From Eubacterium sp. (GTDB lineage Bacteria; Bacillota; Clostridia; Lachnospirales; Lachnospiraceae): a stretch of 45,478 nucleotides of DNA. The translations under genes and the position numbers were made by a program. The notes under the pieces were generated by a model. That model saw only the letters and a program-made list of their open reading frames with translations, did no database searches and was not told where the DNA came from. Where the stretch lies: contig JAIKXQ010000095.1 in NCBI GenBank assembly GCA_024684035.1, forward strand, positions 1 through 45,478, read 5' to 3'. Below, piece by piece: positions 35,301-43,212 of the stretch (the stretch's first letter is position 1; every line of letters begins with the position of its first letter).

Positions 35301-35970
35301 CGGTGACAGTGTATTCGGAACCATGGAACAGCAGATCAGAAACCGGGAGCTGGATTTTGCGATCTGTAAGCTGGCATTGCTGAAATACTATTCGGGACAG
35401 GAAGAACTGACCGGAGATCAGAAGGAACTGGCCCGTCAGATGCTGGAGCAGATGGATGCGCGGGGACTTCGATTCGACTTCTATGGAAGGCTTCCGAAAG
35501 AACTGACACAGGCATATCAGATCGATGACAAGGTTTTCATTCAGGAGCAGTTTGCCCGGGATGCAAGAGTCGTGCTTCACTATCGTCTCACAGAAAAAAA
35601 CGGCGCGGTCGGCAAATGGATCGCCGAGCCCATGCGTAACGTCTACAAGGGTATTTTTGTGAGAGAGTTTCTCTTGTTCTACGGAGAAACCCTGACGTAT
35701 TACCTCAGCGTGATGAAAGACGGAAAAGTTGAGAATACAGACAGTTATCAGGTGTCTCTCGGGGACATGGATACAAAGGGAAATACGAAATACCGCCTGC
35801 TGAACCGTCTTCTGGAGGCCATGGATCATGGCGACAAGGCGTCATTTGACCGGGCCTGGAGAACATACCGGACGCAGAAGCGATATGTGGATACATTCCT
35901 GAAACTCAGTGGCGAAGAGGCAGGATCCAAAGAGGCGGGATCCGTGACAAGTGAGAGGGAATTGCAATGA
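32365..35970 (+). CDS. Large soluble protein with beta-domains and helical repeats (DUF5717-like)
   Basis: A 1201-residue protein, assigned from memory to DUF5717; function unknown. No signal peptide, transmembrane helix or enzyme motif is visible. The first 110 residues look like an Ig-like beta sandwich (LRVKENTKRRSSIRLKA, GSVYSDDLRIDIED), a second beta-rich domain spans about 190-295, and from about 300 to 1000 the protein is mostly amphipathic helices resembling an alpha solenoid, broken near 676-730 by a beta insert (RVVVTHTALKNEEAVVVV). A beta-rich segment with a final helix ends it. Start choice is uncertain: GTG 32365 or TTG 32374. Its stop overlaps the next gene's start in ATGA, implying stoichiometric partners. 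Confidence 0.82.
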   Translation: MGVLSRQEGTKTAGFTYDLPELVPSETEIRLRVKENTKRRSSIRLKASDGSVIRGSVYSDDLRIDIEDAAFEGDDCEVRFVANAAGIKAGDCAEGMIVVSSNLSETEIPVIIQCTGTDVEAFPVDVNTLDDFSRLCQKSLREGFRLFTNPSFARILNGNNRKYLALYKGMSANPVTYQHLEEFLVATGKKAPIEISLDRQEKAVYHLDVSQKDTLYVYRNSWGYVRLEVEVEGDFLEVEKQVITTEDFIGKVYGLSYIVHRDKIGEGRVYGRIIIRSVHQTLEYQVEASAREDTQILPSVVRNRKISWLLRDYLNLRLHILDFRSWQESSAMTLREMTEETPHDVLGLLYSAYLHYTMEDTAKMIEALWPIKEGEVTLESPEEKGAYLVLAKAANLLPPERMDVLADLRRYYRRSPECYLMLYLIHREMGDDDFNPADRMQELEDCYNAGCSSPFLYLDAWELLKNEEALLRRLSTFMIRVLAFGQRYGELTEGLLQRTAFLSDNAKQFNPAVYRLLTKGYEKYPNNDVLEAVCKMQIKSDPINPAYFAWYEKAVEKDIRITRLYEYYMETYGKDASEEIPLAVLMYFATNDTIGEKKKALLYANIILHMDEDDTMYLNYVKKMHTFAENALRHGRINENYAVLYQRFFRKPSDPETAKQLADVIFSRKVTLKNSKIRRVVVTHTALKNEEAVVVVDGTAYPRIYSEDAQLMFEDVHHRRFASTIPYEISEPGTMLNLAKTCLEFGIDHAGAQLYVCHEKAFRMDVNAHTIAAYRAAVRNEAFTDEYRDSIRRKLLEYDLDHPEEPLLPDSLPADELLDYARADKTDTVKLLIREGRYEDAFRAVTEFGPEGIPAGLLLEMTNRLIQTGDHGGDDALARLAVNVFLKGEHNDNILLFLAGNYRGPVAILAQIWKTMYASGIGSTKLVERIMIQSVQTRQFPGMEEELISDYVRRSGKAEVTAAFLAYLSDYYFLGDREFGDSVFGTMEQQIRNRELDFAICKLALLKYYSGQEELTGDQKELARQMLEQMDARGLRFDFYGRLPKELTQAYQIDDKVFIQEQFARDARVVLHYRLTEKNGAVGKWIAEPMRNVYKGIFVREFLLFYGETLTYYLSVMKDGKVENTDSYQVSLGDMDTKGNTKYRLLNRLLEAMDHGDKASFDRAWRTYRTQKRYVDTFLKLSGEEAGSKEAGSVTSERELQ

Positions 35971-37145
35971 GCGCTAGAAATCTGATTGTGGGAGTCGACT
36001 TTAACCGGTCGCAGCCACAGATCTGTTACTACGAGAAAGAAAAAGAAAACGAAGTCACCGCGCCGATGAAGGTTGGAAATGACCAGGTGTCTTTTGAGGA
36101 TATTTTTGACGAGCTTGATCAGCTTGAGAGCAGCGGGAGTGCGGAACTTTCGGAGAAACCGGAAATAATGAAGCGTCTCATCGAAAATGCCTCGGAGACG
36201 TTTCGCAAGTCTCTGGCAACGCTGGGACTTGACGATCCGGAGAGGCAGATCTCCGGAATTGTGATCACGGTGCCGAAGCTTCGGACACAGGAAGTTGCAC
36301 TGATCCGGGGAATTTACCGGACGCTGGGACTCGATAAAGTCAGAGCTTATCTTCAGGATTATAAAGAGAGTTTCTACTACCATACCCTCTATCAGGACAG
36401 GGAAATCTGGAACAGAAATGTGGGATTCTACCGTTTTCAGGGAAGAACAGTCACCTTCGGTTCTCTCGTGATCAATACACTCACCCGTCCGGTGACTTTC
36501 CATTTTGCGGAAGGCATGAGTATGGAACTTAGTGACAAGAAGGATATGTGGGACGGACAGTTCTGCGAGATGATTGAGTCCACCTTGAATACCGGAGTTT
36601 ACTCCGGCGTTATAGTGACAGGAGATACCTACAACAGAGACTGGTCAAAACGTTCCAGTGTCATGCTTCCGAGAAACGGGAGGAAGGCATTTATACAGGA
36701 AGGCCTTTTCGCGAAGGGAGCCTGCTATACAGCCAGGGAAAAAGCTGTGGAGAAGAGACTGGGGAACTATCTTTATCTCGGGGAGGATCTGGTTCGTACC
36801 AACATCGGGATGGAAATGGTGGTTCAGGGAAAAGCAACCTATTATCCGCTGCTGTCGGCCGGCATTAACTGGTACGAGGCGCAGAAAAACTACGAGTGCA
36901 TTCTCGTGGGAGAAAAGCCGGAACTGAAGTTTCTTCTCAGCGGCATCGAGGATCGCCAGCAGAAACTGACCGTGATGAAACTTCCCGGTCTGGATTTGAA
37001 GAGCAGACCCGCGGGAACCATGAAACTCGGCATTCGGCTGTCCTACAGGAATGCCGGCTGCTGTGTGATTGAGGTGGAAGATCTCGGCTTTGGAGAACTG
37101 TATCCGTCCACCGGGCGTAAATGGCGGGAAGAGCTTACCTGTTGA
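35967..37145 (+). CDS. Divergent Hsp70-like protein without intact ATP loops (DUF5716-like)
   Basis: A 392-residue protein assigned from memory to DUF5716. Its order of motifs parallels DnaK: IVGVDFNRS (residues 7-15) where Hsp70 has GIDLGTT; GIVITVP at 97-103, then Gln, Arg and a GLDKVR segment ending YYHTL (to 141), parallel to the Hsp70 ITVP and EPTAAALAYG regions; VGFYRFQGRTVTFG (152-165) where DLGGGT should be; VIVTG at 215-219 for the adenosine motif; and a C-terminal part (about 295-385) like the Hsp70 substrate-binding beta domain. The DLGT and GGG phosphate loops are lost, so ATP hydrolysis is doubtful. Translation is coupled to the upstream gene. The Hsp70 relation is my inference from motif order. 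Confidence 0.7.
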   Translation: MSARNLIVGVDFNRSQPQICYYEKEKENEVTAPMKVGNDQVSFEDIFDELDQLESSGSAELSEKPEIMKRLIENASETFRKSLATLGLDDPERQISGIVITVPKLRTQEVALIRGIYRTLGLDKVRAYLQDYKESFYYHTLYQDREIWNRNVGFYRFQGRTVTFGSLVINTLTRPVTFHFAEGMSMELSDKKDMWDGQFCEMIESTLNTGVYSGVIVTGDTYNRDWSKRSSVMLPRNGRKAFIQEGLFAKGACYTAREKAVEKRLGNYLYLGEDLVRTNIGMEMVVQGKATYYPLLSAGINWYEAQKNYECILVGEKPELKFLLSGIEDRQQKLTVMKLPGLDLKSRPAGTMKLGIRLSYRNAGCCVIEVEDLGFGELYPSTGRKWREELTC

Positions 37146-37205
37146 GCAGGAAGTGAAACGCTTTCACCAGAGTTTTCCTAATATCAGATTAAAGAGGGAC
37201 AGACA

Positions 37206-37994
37206 TTGAGTAACGCAATATTGTGTCAGGTAAAAAGAGCGGAAAACCCGTATTATATCCGTGAGGTTGATTTGAGGATTTATTCCGTCGAGGAACTGTG
37301 TTTTTTCATAGACAAAAACCTTCCCCTCGTGGATGAGGAATTTTTCTCGGAAGAGCTGATCGACTGGCTGGCAAAAGAACTGAAGCTGCGCAGACTCGTC
37401 CAGACCATGGAGAGAATCCGGCAGGAAGAACCGGATAATGCAGTGGCCGGGCAGATTCTTGCTGTCAACCAGGAGCTAAGCTGGCTGTACGCCGGGGATA
37501 AAGAAAAACTGAAGAGGAACATAGAGGAAGTCTTTGCCCTTCCGATTCTCGAGAGAAGAGTCAGAAGAGCGGATATCCTGGTGGGATATCAGAAATATGC
37601 CAAAGCTATTGAGGCATATAAGGCGATTCTGGCGGATGGTAAGGTGGAAAATCCGGGGCAGATTCTGACGGGAAGGATATACCACAACACCGGTATTGCC
37701 TACTCCAGGCTTTTTCAGTTCGATGAAGCATCGTCCTGCCTGAAAAAAGCCTACGATCTCCTGCACACTCTGGAGTCGCTCAAGGACTATCTGTACTGTC
37801 TGTGGATCAGCGGAGGAAAAGAAGAATTCACAAATGCCTGCAGAGAGTACGAAGTAGACGCGAAGACCCGCAGAGAAATGGAGGAGGAACTGGAATCCTT
37901 TGACAGTGAGACCGGGCAGGAAGAAGAGGAAGACGTGACCGAGGATACTCTCAACACACTTGTGAGAGAGTATCACCGCCAGACAGGCTGCTAG
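37206..37994 (+). CDS. Helical-repeat (TPR-like) protein, third gene of the unknown operon
   Basis: A 262-residue protein with no family I can name. The first 70 residues are distinctive (ENPYYIREVDLRIYSVEEL, FFIDKNLPLVDEEFF). The middle (about 110-220) has helix pairs with TPR-like spacing, for example ADILVGYQKYAKAIEAYKAI and IYHNTGIAYSRLFQFDEA. An acidic stretch and a short terminal helix end it. The start is TTG 37206 with GAGGGA upstream. It follows the Hsp70-like gene by 60 bp with no terminator between, so it probably belongs to the same transcript. TPR proteins often bind chaperones, which fits the context but is inference. Confidence 0.72.
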   Translation: MSNAILCQVKRAENPYYIREVDLRIYSVEELCFFIDKNLPLVDEEFFSEELIDWLAKELKLRRLVQTMERIRQEEPDNAVAGQILAVNQELSWLYAGDKEKLKRNIEEVFALPILERRVRRADILVGYQKYAKAIEAYKAILADGKVENPGQILTGRIYHNTGIAYSRLFQFDEASSCLKKAYDLLHTLESLKDYLYCLWISGGKEEFTNACREYEVDAKTRREMEEELESFDSETGQEEEEDVTEDTLNTLVREYHRQTGC

Positions 37995-38120
37995 TATAGC
38001 TGTTCTTAAATAACTCGACGAAGAGTCGGTATGTCAGAGTCATGAGCATGGCAAAAAGTGCAGATGGATGACAAAAGCAGCCGGAATTATTCCTTCTTTC
38101 GGAAAAGATTGAAAAAAATA

Positions 38121-38149
38121 TTGACGCACATGGGCGTTTGTGCTTTAAT
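38121..38149 (+). promoter_or_regulatory. Promoter of the trp operon with extended -10
   Basis: TTGACG (38121-38126) and TTTAAT (38144-38149) are 17 bp apart, and TG at 38141-38142 gives TGCTTTAAT. Transcription would start near 38155, just before the T-box leader. The 126 bp between the preceding stop and this promoter show nothing else. Confidence 0.78.
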
Positions 38150-38154
38150 AATTG

Positions 38155-38465
38155 TAAATCAAACAATACAACGCTTTAAACTGATGAAGTGGAGATCAAG
38201 CGAAAGGGGCACTCGCAGAGAGTCCGGGGTGGTGTGATCCGGGCAGAACGCTGATTCGTAAATGGACCACTGAGGGCACGGCGAAAGAGACACAGGAAGT
38301 GGATCGAGTAGTTGCTGACGTCTGGCATACGTTACAATGCCGGGGATATGATGGTATCTCACAGAGAGTGTGGAGACACAAAACAGGGTGGCACCACGGG
38401 TTTAGAATCGAATGTTCAGAGCTCGTCCCTGACAGACGGAAGTCTGTCGGGGGCGGGCTCTTTGT
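38155..38465 (+). promoter_or_regulatory. Tryptophan T-box riboswitch leader
   Basis: A T-box leader senses uncharged tRNA and lets transcription continue. The T-box itself is AGGGTGGCACCACGGG at 38385-38400. Within it TGGC (38389-38392) would pair with a tRNA 3' end GCCA, right for tRNA-Trp, whose discriminator is G. In Stem I the sequence AAATGGACCAC places the specifier TGG (Trp codon) at 38263-38265. The antiterminator can be drawn as CAGGG with CCCTG (38384-38388, 38427-38431) plus ACGGG with CTCGT, sharing bases with the terminator. When tryptophanyl-tRNA is scarce, the operon would be read through. Confidence 0.93.
38419..38465 (+). terminator. Conditional terminator of the trp T-box
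   Basis: Arms 38419-38437 and 38442-38460 form 19 continuous pairs including three G-T, with the four-base loop GGAA and a TTTGTATTTT tract after. The left arm overlaps the antiterminator's 3' strand, so the two folds exclude each other. Confidence 0.92.
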
Positions 38466-38482
38466 ATTTTGGGGGACAAATT

Positions 38483-39949
38483 ATGAATCAGACCACATTG
38501 GAAGAAGTAAAGAAAATTGCGGCATCCGGGGATTACAAGAGAATCCCTGTTTCAAGAGAAATCCTTTCGGATATCAGGACTCCGGTAGAGACACTCCGTG
38601 CATTGCAGAACGTGAGCAGTCACTGCTTCCTTCTGGAGAGTGTGGAGGACACCAGAGTGTGGGGACGGTATTCCTTCCTGGGATACGATCCATCCATGGA
38701 GATTTCCTGTAAGGATCATATGATGACAATCAACGCGGGCGGGAAAATCCAGATGAAGACGGAGCATCCGGGGATCTGCATCAAACAGATCATTGCGGAG
38801 AACAGATCGCCGAGAATTCCCGGTCTTCCGACCCTGACCGGCGGACTGGTGGGATATTTTTCCTACGACTACATTCAGTACGGGGAACCGGAGTTGAAGC
38901 TGGATGCACCGGACGAGGAGAAATTCGACGACGTCAACCTGATGCTCTTTGACAAGCTGATCTGTTTCGACAATCTCATGCAGAAAATCATCCTGATTGC
39001 GAATGTTCACACCGATGATCTGGAGACAGATTACAACAAAGCAGTGCTTCAGCTCGATGAGATGGAGAGGATTGTTCGCTATGGAGAACCAAAGCAGAAC
39101 AAGAAGGGGCGTCTTCTGGAAGAACTGAAACCGAAGCTCTCCAGAGAGGAGTATTCAAAGAAGGTTGAGATCATCAAGAATTACATTCACGAAGGTGACA
39201 TCTTCCAGCTGGTATTCTCCAATCCCATGAGTGCCGGATATGAGGGCAGTCTTCTGGATACCTACCGGGTGCTCCGGACAACAAATCCCTCACCTTATAT
39301 GTTCTATTTCTCGGGAGATGACGTTGAGATAGCCGGAGCATCACCGGAGACACTGGTGAAGGTGGAGGACGGAGAGATCCGTACTTTCCCTCTGGCGGGA
39401 ACCAGACCGAGAGGAGCATCCAGAGAAGAGGATGAGGAACTGGAGAAAAACCTTCTGGCCGATCCCAAGGAGAGAGCCGAGCACAATATGCTGGTAGACC
39501 TTGGCAGGAACGATCTCGGAAGACTCTCTGAGTTCGGAACGGTGGAGGTGGAGAGATATATGGATGTCCTCCGGTATTCCCATGTCATGCATATCGGTTC
39601 CGAGGTGAAGGGAACCTTAAGGAAAGACAGGCAGGCCATCGACGCGGTAGACTCCGTACTTCCGGCAGGAACCCTCTCGGGAGCTCCGAAGTTCCGGGCC
39701 TGTGAGCTGATCAATGAACTGGAGAATGATCGCAGGGGAATCTACGGTGGAGCCATCGGATATGTGGATTTCACCGGAAATCTGGATGTGTGCATTGCGA
39801 TCCGTCTGGCTTATAAGCGAAAAGGTAAAGTTTATGTGCGTTCCGGAGCAGGAATTGTGGCAGACAGCGTTCCGGAGAACGAGTATCAGGAATGTATCAA
39901 CAAGGCAAAAGCAGTGGCAGAGGCTCTGCGCAAGGCTGAGGAGGTGTGA
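38483..39949 (+). CDS. trpE: Anthranilate synthase component I
   Basis: A 488-residue TrpE, which makes anthranilate from chorismate using ammonia provided by TrpG. The tryptophan feedback site motif LLES is at residues 50-53, so end-product inhibition is probably kept on top of T-box control. Catalytic-domain motifs include GDIFQLVFS, TFPLAGTRPRG, ERAEHNMLVDLGRNDLG, PAGTLSGAPK and YGGAIGY. The ATG lies shortly after the conditional terminator with GGGGG eight or so bases before it; an in-frame reading that starts at 38312 runs through the T-box and is rejected. trpG follows after three bases. Confidence 0.97.
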   Translation: MNQTTLEEVKKIAASGDYKRIPVSREILSDIRTPVETLRALQNVSSHCFLLESVEDTRVWGRYSFLGYDPSMEISCKDHMMTINAGGKIQMKTEHPGICIKQIIAENRSPRIPGLPTLTGGLVGYFSYDYIQYGEPELKLDAPDEEKFDDVNLMLFDKLICFDNLMQKIILIANVHTDDLETDYNKAVLQLDEMERIVRYGEPKQNKKGRLLEELKPKLSREEYSKKVEIIKNYIHEGDIFQLVFSNPMSAGYEGSLLDTYRVLRTTNPSPYMFYFSGDDVEIAGASPETLVKVEDGEIRTFPLAGTRPRGASREEDEELEKNLLADPKERAEHNMLVDLGRNDLGRLSEFGTVEVERYMDVLRYSHVMHIGSEVKGTLRKDRQAIDAVDSVLPAGTLSGAPKFRACELINELENDRRGIYGGAIGYVDFTGNLDVCIAIRLAYKRKGKVYVRSGAGIVADSVPENEYQECINKAKAVAEALRKAEEV

Positions 39950-39952
39950 GAG

Positions 39953-40537
39953 ATGATTTTGCTGATTGATAATTATGACAGTTTTTCCTATAACCTCTAT
40001 CAGCTCATCGGCTCTGTGGATCCGGATATAGAGGTGATTCGAAATGACGCAAAGTCGGTGGAGGAAATCCGTGAGATGAAACCCTCCTGTATCATTCTCT
40101 CGCCGGGACCGGGACGGCCGGCAGACGCGGGAGTCTGCGAAGCAGTCGTGAAGGAACTGGCCGGAGAAATCCCCATCATGGGTGTGTGCCTGGGGCATCA
40201 GGCGATCTGTGAAGCGGAAGGCGCGGAAGTTACCTATGCGAAGGAACTGATGCACGGAAAACAGTCGGAGATCCGGCTGAACACAGCTTCCCCGATTTTC
40301 AAGGGAATGAATGAGAAGGAAATGGTGGGACGTTATCACTCACTGGCTGTGAAGAGGGAATCCCTGCCGGAGAACCTCAGGGAAATTGCCGAGGCAGATG
40401 ACGGCGAAGTCATGGCGGTGGCTGACGAAAAGAGAGCACTCTACGGTCTTCAGTTTCATCCGGAGTCCATCATGACTCCCGAGGGAAGATGCATGCTGAA
40501 GAACTTTTTGAATATATGCATTGAGAAAAACAGATAA
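39953..40537 (+). CDS. trpG: Anthranilate synthase component II (glutamine amidotransferase)
   Basis: A 194-residue class I glutamine amidotransferase that releases ammonia from glutamine for TrpE. The nucleophile is Cys79 in GVCLGHQ; the His-Glu pair is in QFHPES. LIDNYDSFSYNL and SPGPGRP are family marks. It is a stand-alone subunit, not fused to trpD. It may double as PabA for folate synthesis, as in some Bacilli, but no pab gene is here to support that. It starts three bases after the trpE stop. Confidence 0.96.
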   Translation: MILLIDNYDSFSYNLYQLIGSVDPDIEVIRNDAKSVEEIREMKPSCIILSPGPGRPADAGVCEAVVKELAGEIPIMGVCLGHQAICEAEGAEVTYAKELMHGKQSEIRLNTASPIFKGMNEKEMVGRYHSLAVKRESLPENLREIAEADDGEVMAVADEKRALYGLQFHPESIMTPEGRCMLKNFLNICIEKNR

Positions 40538-40555
40538 GAAAGAGGAGAAGGAAAA

Positions 40556-41578
40556 ATGATTAAAGAGGCAATTGATAAAATCGTGCGCAAAGGCGATCTC
40601 AGCTACGAAGAGGCACATACCGTTATGACGGAGATCATGACAGGTCAGACGACACAGACACAGAACGCTGCATTTCTGGCAGCCCTTTCCACGAAATCCA
40701 CAAAGGCAGAGACCATCGAGGAGATCTCCGGCTGTGCGGCAGCCATGAGAGAGCAGGCTACACCGGTCAAACATCCGGGAATGAATGTACTGGAGATTGT
40801 GGGAACCGGCGGAGACGGAGCCCACTCCTTCAATATTTCCACAACCAGTGCTTTTGTGATTGCGGCTGCCGGTGTAAAAGTAGCCAAGCACGGAAACAGG
40901 GCGGCATCTTCCCTCTGTGGAACCGCAGACTGTCAGGAGGCTCTTGGGGCAAACATCGTGCAGGATCCGGAGAAGGCTGTAAAGATGCTCGAAGAGGTTG
41001 GCATGTGCTTCCTTTTTGCGCAGAGGTATCATGCGGCTATGAAGTACGTGGGACCGATCCGCAAAGAGCTGGGCTTCCGTACGGTGTTTAATATTCTGGG
41101 ACCGTTGACAAACCCGGCAAGCCCGGAGTACTTCCTCCTGGGGGTGTACGATGCTTATCTGGTTGAGCCTGTGGCAAAAGTACTGGATAAACTGGGCGTG
41201 AAGAGAGCACTGGTTGTCTACGGCGACGACAAGATGGATGAGATCTCCGCATCCGGAACGACTACGATCTGTGAACTCAAAGACGGATACTACAGAACGA
41301 CACAGATTGCGCCGGAGGACTTCGGCCTTGTCCGGGGAAAGAAAGAGGAACTTGTGGGAGGAACACCGGAGGACAATGCGGTCATCACCAGAGATATTCT
41401 CACGGGAAAAGAGAAAGGAACGAAGAGGACGGCAGTCCTTCTGAATGCGGGAGCAGCGCTTTATGTCGGCGGTGCCGCGGAAAGTATTGCTGACGGCGTA
41501 AAGAAGGCTGCGGAAATGATTGATTCCGGAGCGGCTCTGGAGAAGATGGAGCAGTACATTCGCGAGTCCAATGCGTAA
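40556..41578 (+). CDS. trpD: Anthranilate phosphoribosyltransferase
   Basis: A 340-residue TrpD, which joins anthranilate to PRPP. The PRPP-binding signature [14 protein letters not shown] (from about residue 82) and [10 protein letters not shown] with [10 protein letters not shown] are complete, and the metal-binding Asp-Glu pair is in [19 protein letters not shown] precedes the ATG. Gaps to trpG and trpC are under 20 bp, so it is clearly in the operon. Confidence 0.97.
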   Translation: MIKEAIDKIVRKGDLSYEEAHTVMTEIMTGQTTQTQNAAFLAALSTKSTKAETIEEISGCAAAMREQATPVKHPGMNVLEIVGTGGDGAHSFNISTTSAFVIAAAGVKVAKHGNRAASSLCGTADCQEALGANIVQDPEKAVKMLEEVGMCFLFAQRYHAAMKYVGPIRKELGFRTVFNILGPLTNPASPEYFLLGVYDAYLVEPVAKVLDKLGVKRALVVYGDDKMDEISASGTTTICELKDGYYRTTQIAPEDFGLVRGKKEELVGGTPEDNAVITRDILTGKEKGTKRTAVLLNAGAALYVGGAAESIADGVKKAAEMIDSGAALEKMEQYIRESNA

Positions 41579-41593
41579 CGGAGGAATGAAAGA

Positions 41594-42382
41594 ATGACCA
41601 TACTGGACGAACTGGCCGGGTATGCTGCATACCGGGTGGAAGAAGCGTCGAAGAAAATCCCTTTTGAAGAGATGAGAAGGCAGGCAGAGGAGCTGGACTG
41701 CAATACGGGTTTTCCCTTCGAAAAAGCATTGGCGGCGCCGGGAATGTCCTTTATCTGTGAGGTGAAAAAGGCATCCCCTTCCAAGGGAGTCATTGCCGAA
41801 GATTTCCCGTGGGTGGAGATCGCGACGGACTATGAGAGCGCCGGTGCCTCGGCGATTTCCTGTCTCACCGAGCCGAAATGGTTCAAGGGACAGAATGAAT
41901 ATCTCAGAGAAATCACAAAGCACGTGAGCATACCGGTGCTTCGAAAAGATTTTACGGTGGATCCATACATGATCTTTGAGGCAAAATGTCTGGGGGCTTC
42001 CGCAGTGCTTCTGATCTGTGCGATTCTTGACGACGGACAACTCCGGGAGTACAGAGAAATAGCAGAGAGTCTTGGGCTTTCGGCACTGGTGGAGACCCAT
42101 GACGCAGAAGAAGTCTACAGGGCGCTGGACAGCGGAGCGGGGATTATCGGCATCAATAACCGGAACCTGAAAGACTTTACCGTGGACATCCGCAACTCTG
42201 TGAGACTTCGCAGTGAGATCCCGGAAGACCGGCTGTGTGTGTCGGAGAGCGGAATAAAAACAGCGGAGGATGTCGGGGAACTCTACAGGAACCGCACGGA
42301 CGCGGTGCTGATCGGCGAGACGCTTATGAGAAGTCCGGACAAGAAGGCGGCAATCGAAGAGCTCAGGAGTTGCTGCAGATAA
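41594..42382 (+). CDS. trpC: Indole-3-glycerol phosphate synthase
   Basis: A 262-residue TrpC, which closes the indole ring from carboxyphenylamino-deoxyribulose phosphate. Catalytic segments are CEVKKASPSKG (Glu and first Lys), LRKDFTVDPYMI (second Lys), LVETHD, GINNRNL and SESGI. It is separate from trpF rather than fused as in enteric bacteria. GGAGG lies about ten bases before the ATG. Confidence 0.96.
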   Translation: MTILDELAGYAAYRVEEASKKIPFEEMRRQAEELDCNTGFPFEKALAAPGMSFICEVKKASPSKGVIAEDFPWVEIATDYESAGASAISCLTEPKWFKGQNEYLREITKHVSIPVLRKDFTVDPYMIFEAKCLGASAVLLICAILDDGQLREYREIAESLGLSALVETHDAEEVYRALDSGAGIIGINNRNLKDFTVDIRNSVRLRSEIPEDRLCVSESGIKTAEDVGELYRNRTDAVLIGETLMRSPDKKAAIEELRSCCR

Positions 42383-42433
42383 GAAAAGCGCTGACACAGA
42401 AGCTGGATGTACAAAGAAACGGGTGTAAGCAAT

Positions 42434-43114
42434 ATGGAAAAAAGAAAAACAAAAATCAAACTGTGTGGCATGAGGACTGTGGAAGATATTGAGGCTGTAA
42501 ACAGCTGCAGGCCGGACTTTGCGGGCATCATCTGCACCGATGGCTTTCGGCGTTATATCCCGTGGCAGGAAGCCCTGGAATTAAAAGAGAGACTGGATCC
42601 CTCGATTGCGTGCGTGGGTGTTTTTGTGAATGAGACCTACGAATACATAGAGACCTATCTGAAGCGTGGAATCATTGATGTTGTGCAGCTTCACGGCAGG
42701 GAAGATAATTATTACATCGAGCAGCTTCGGAGGGTCATGATGTATCAGGGGACCGTTGCCCCGGTGATCAAAGCTTTTACCGTCCGGAGCAGGGAAGACA
42801 TCGAGGAGGCGTCCCGAAGCACTGCGGATTACATTCTTCTGGACAACGGAACCGGCAGCGGTGAGAGTTTTGACTGGAGTCTTCTGGAAGATGTCGGCCG
42901 TAAGTTTTTCCTGGCAGGCGGGCTCGGACCGGATAACGTCGCCGCTGCGGTAGAACAGCTTCAGCCCTTCGCGGTTGATATGAGCAGCCGGATCGAGACA
43001 GGTTTCAAAAAAGATCCTGTAAAGATGAGACTGGCCGTTGAGGCTGTGCGCAATCTGCAGAAGACGGGAGATTGCATCGGGCAGACAGAAACGGGCGCTT
43101 TGTGTTTTTCGTAG
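42434..43114 (+). CDS. trpF: Phosphoribosylanthranilate isomerase
   Basis: A 226-residue TrpF, the Amadori isomerase between TrpD and TrpC. KLCGMR carries the catalytic Cys, DVVQLHG the core strand, and LLDNGTGSG the catalytic Asp. VDMSSRIE replaces the more usual VDVSSGVE. Two starts are possible, ATG 42407 and ATG 42434; the latter gives the family's short N-terminus, but neither ribosome site is strong. A hairpin covers its stop codon and the gap before trpB is 98 bp, the longest in the operon. Confidence 0.93.
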   Translation: MEKRKTKIKLCGMRTVEDIEAVNSCRPDFAGIICTDGFRRYIPWQEALELKERLDPSIACVGVFVNETYEYIETYLKRGIIDVVQLHGREDNYYIEQLRRVMMYQGTVAPVIKAFTVRSREDIEEASRSTADYILLDNGTGSGESFDWSLLEDVGRKFFLAGGLGPDNVAAAVEQLQPFAVDMSSRIETGFKKDPVKMRLAVEAVRNLQKTGDCIGQTETGALCFS

Positions 43115-43127
43115 AAAAAACAAAGCG
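43096..43127 (+). other. Hairpin across the trpF stop codon
   Basis: CGCTTTGTGTTTTTC (43096-43110) pairs with GAAAAAACAAAGCG (43114-43127), interrupted by one unpaired base, with loop GTA inside which the TAG stop begins. No T-run follows, so it is not a classic terminator. It could be a processing or stability element. Confidence 0.6.
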
Positions 43128-43212
43128 ATGGAGATATAGCGGATCAGGCATTCCGCAAAGTGTACATTCATTTTTTTACACGGCGCGGATGCGGGAAAAG
43201 AGAGGAACAATT

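Noticed and set aside
38312-38482. 57-codon upstream extension of trpE
   Set aside because: It crosses the T-box and conditional terminator; the homologous protein starts at ATG 38483.
40340-42397. 685-residue antisense frame across trpG, trpD and trpC
   Set aside because: It spans three well-supported genes and resembles no protein family.
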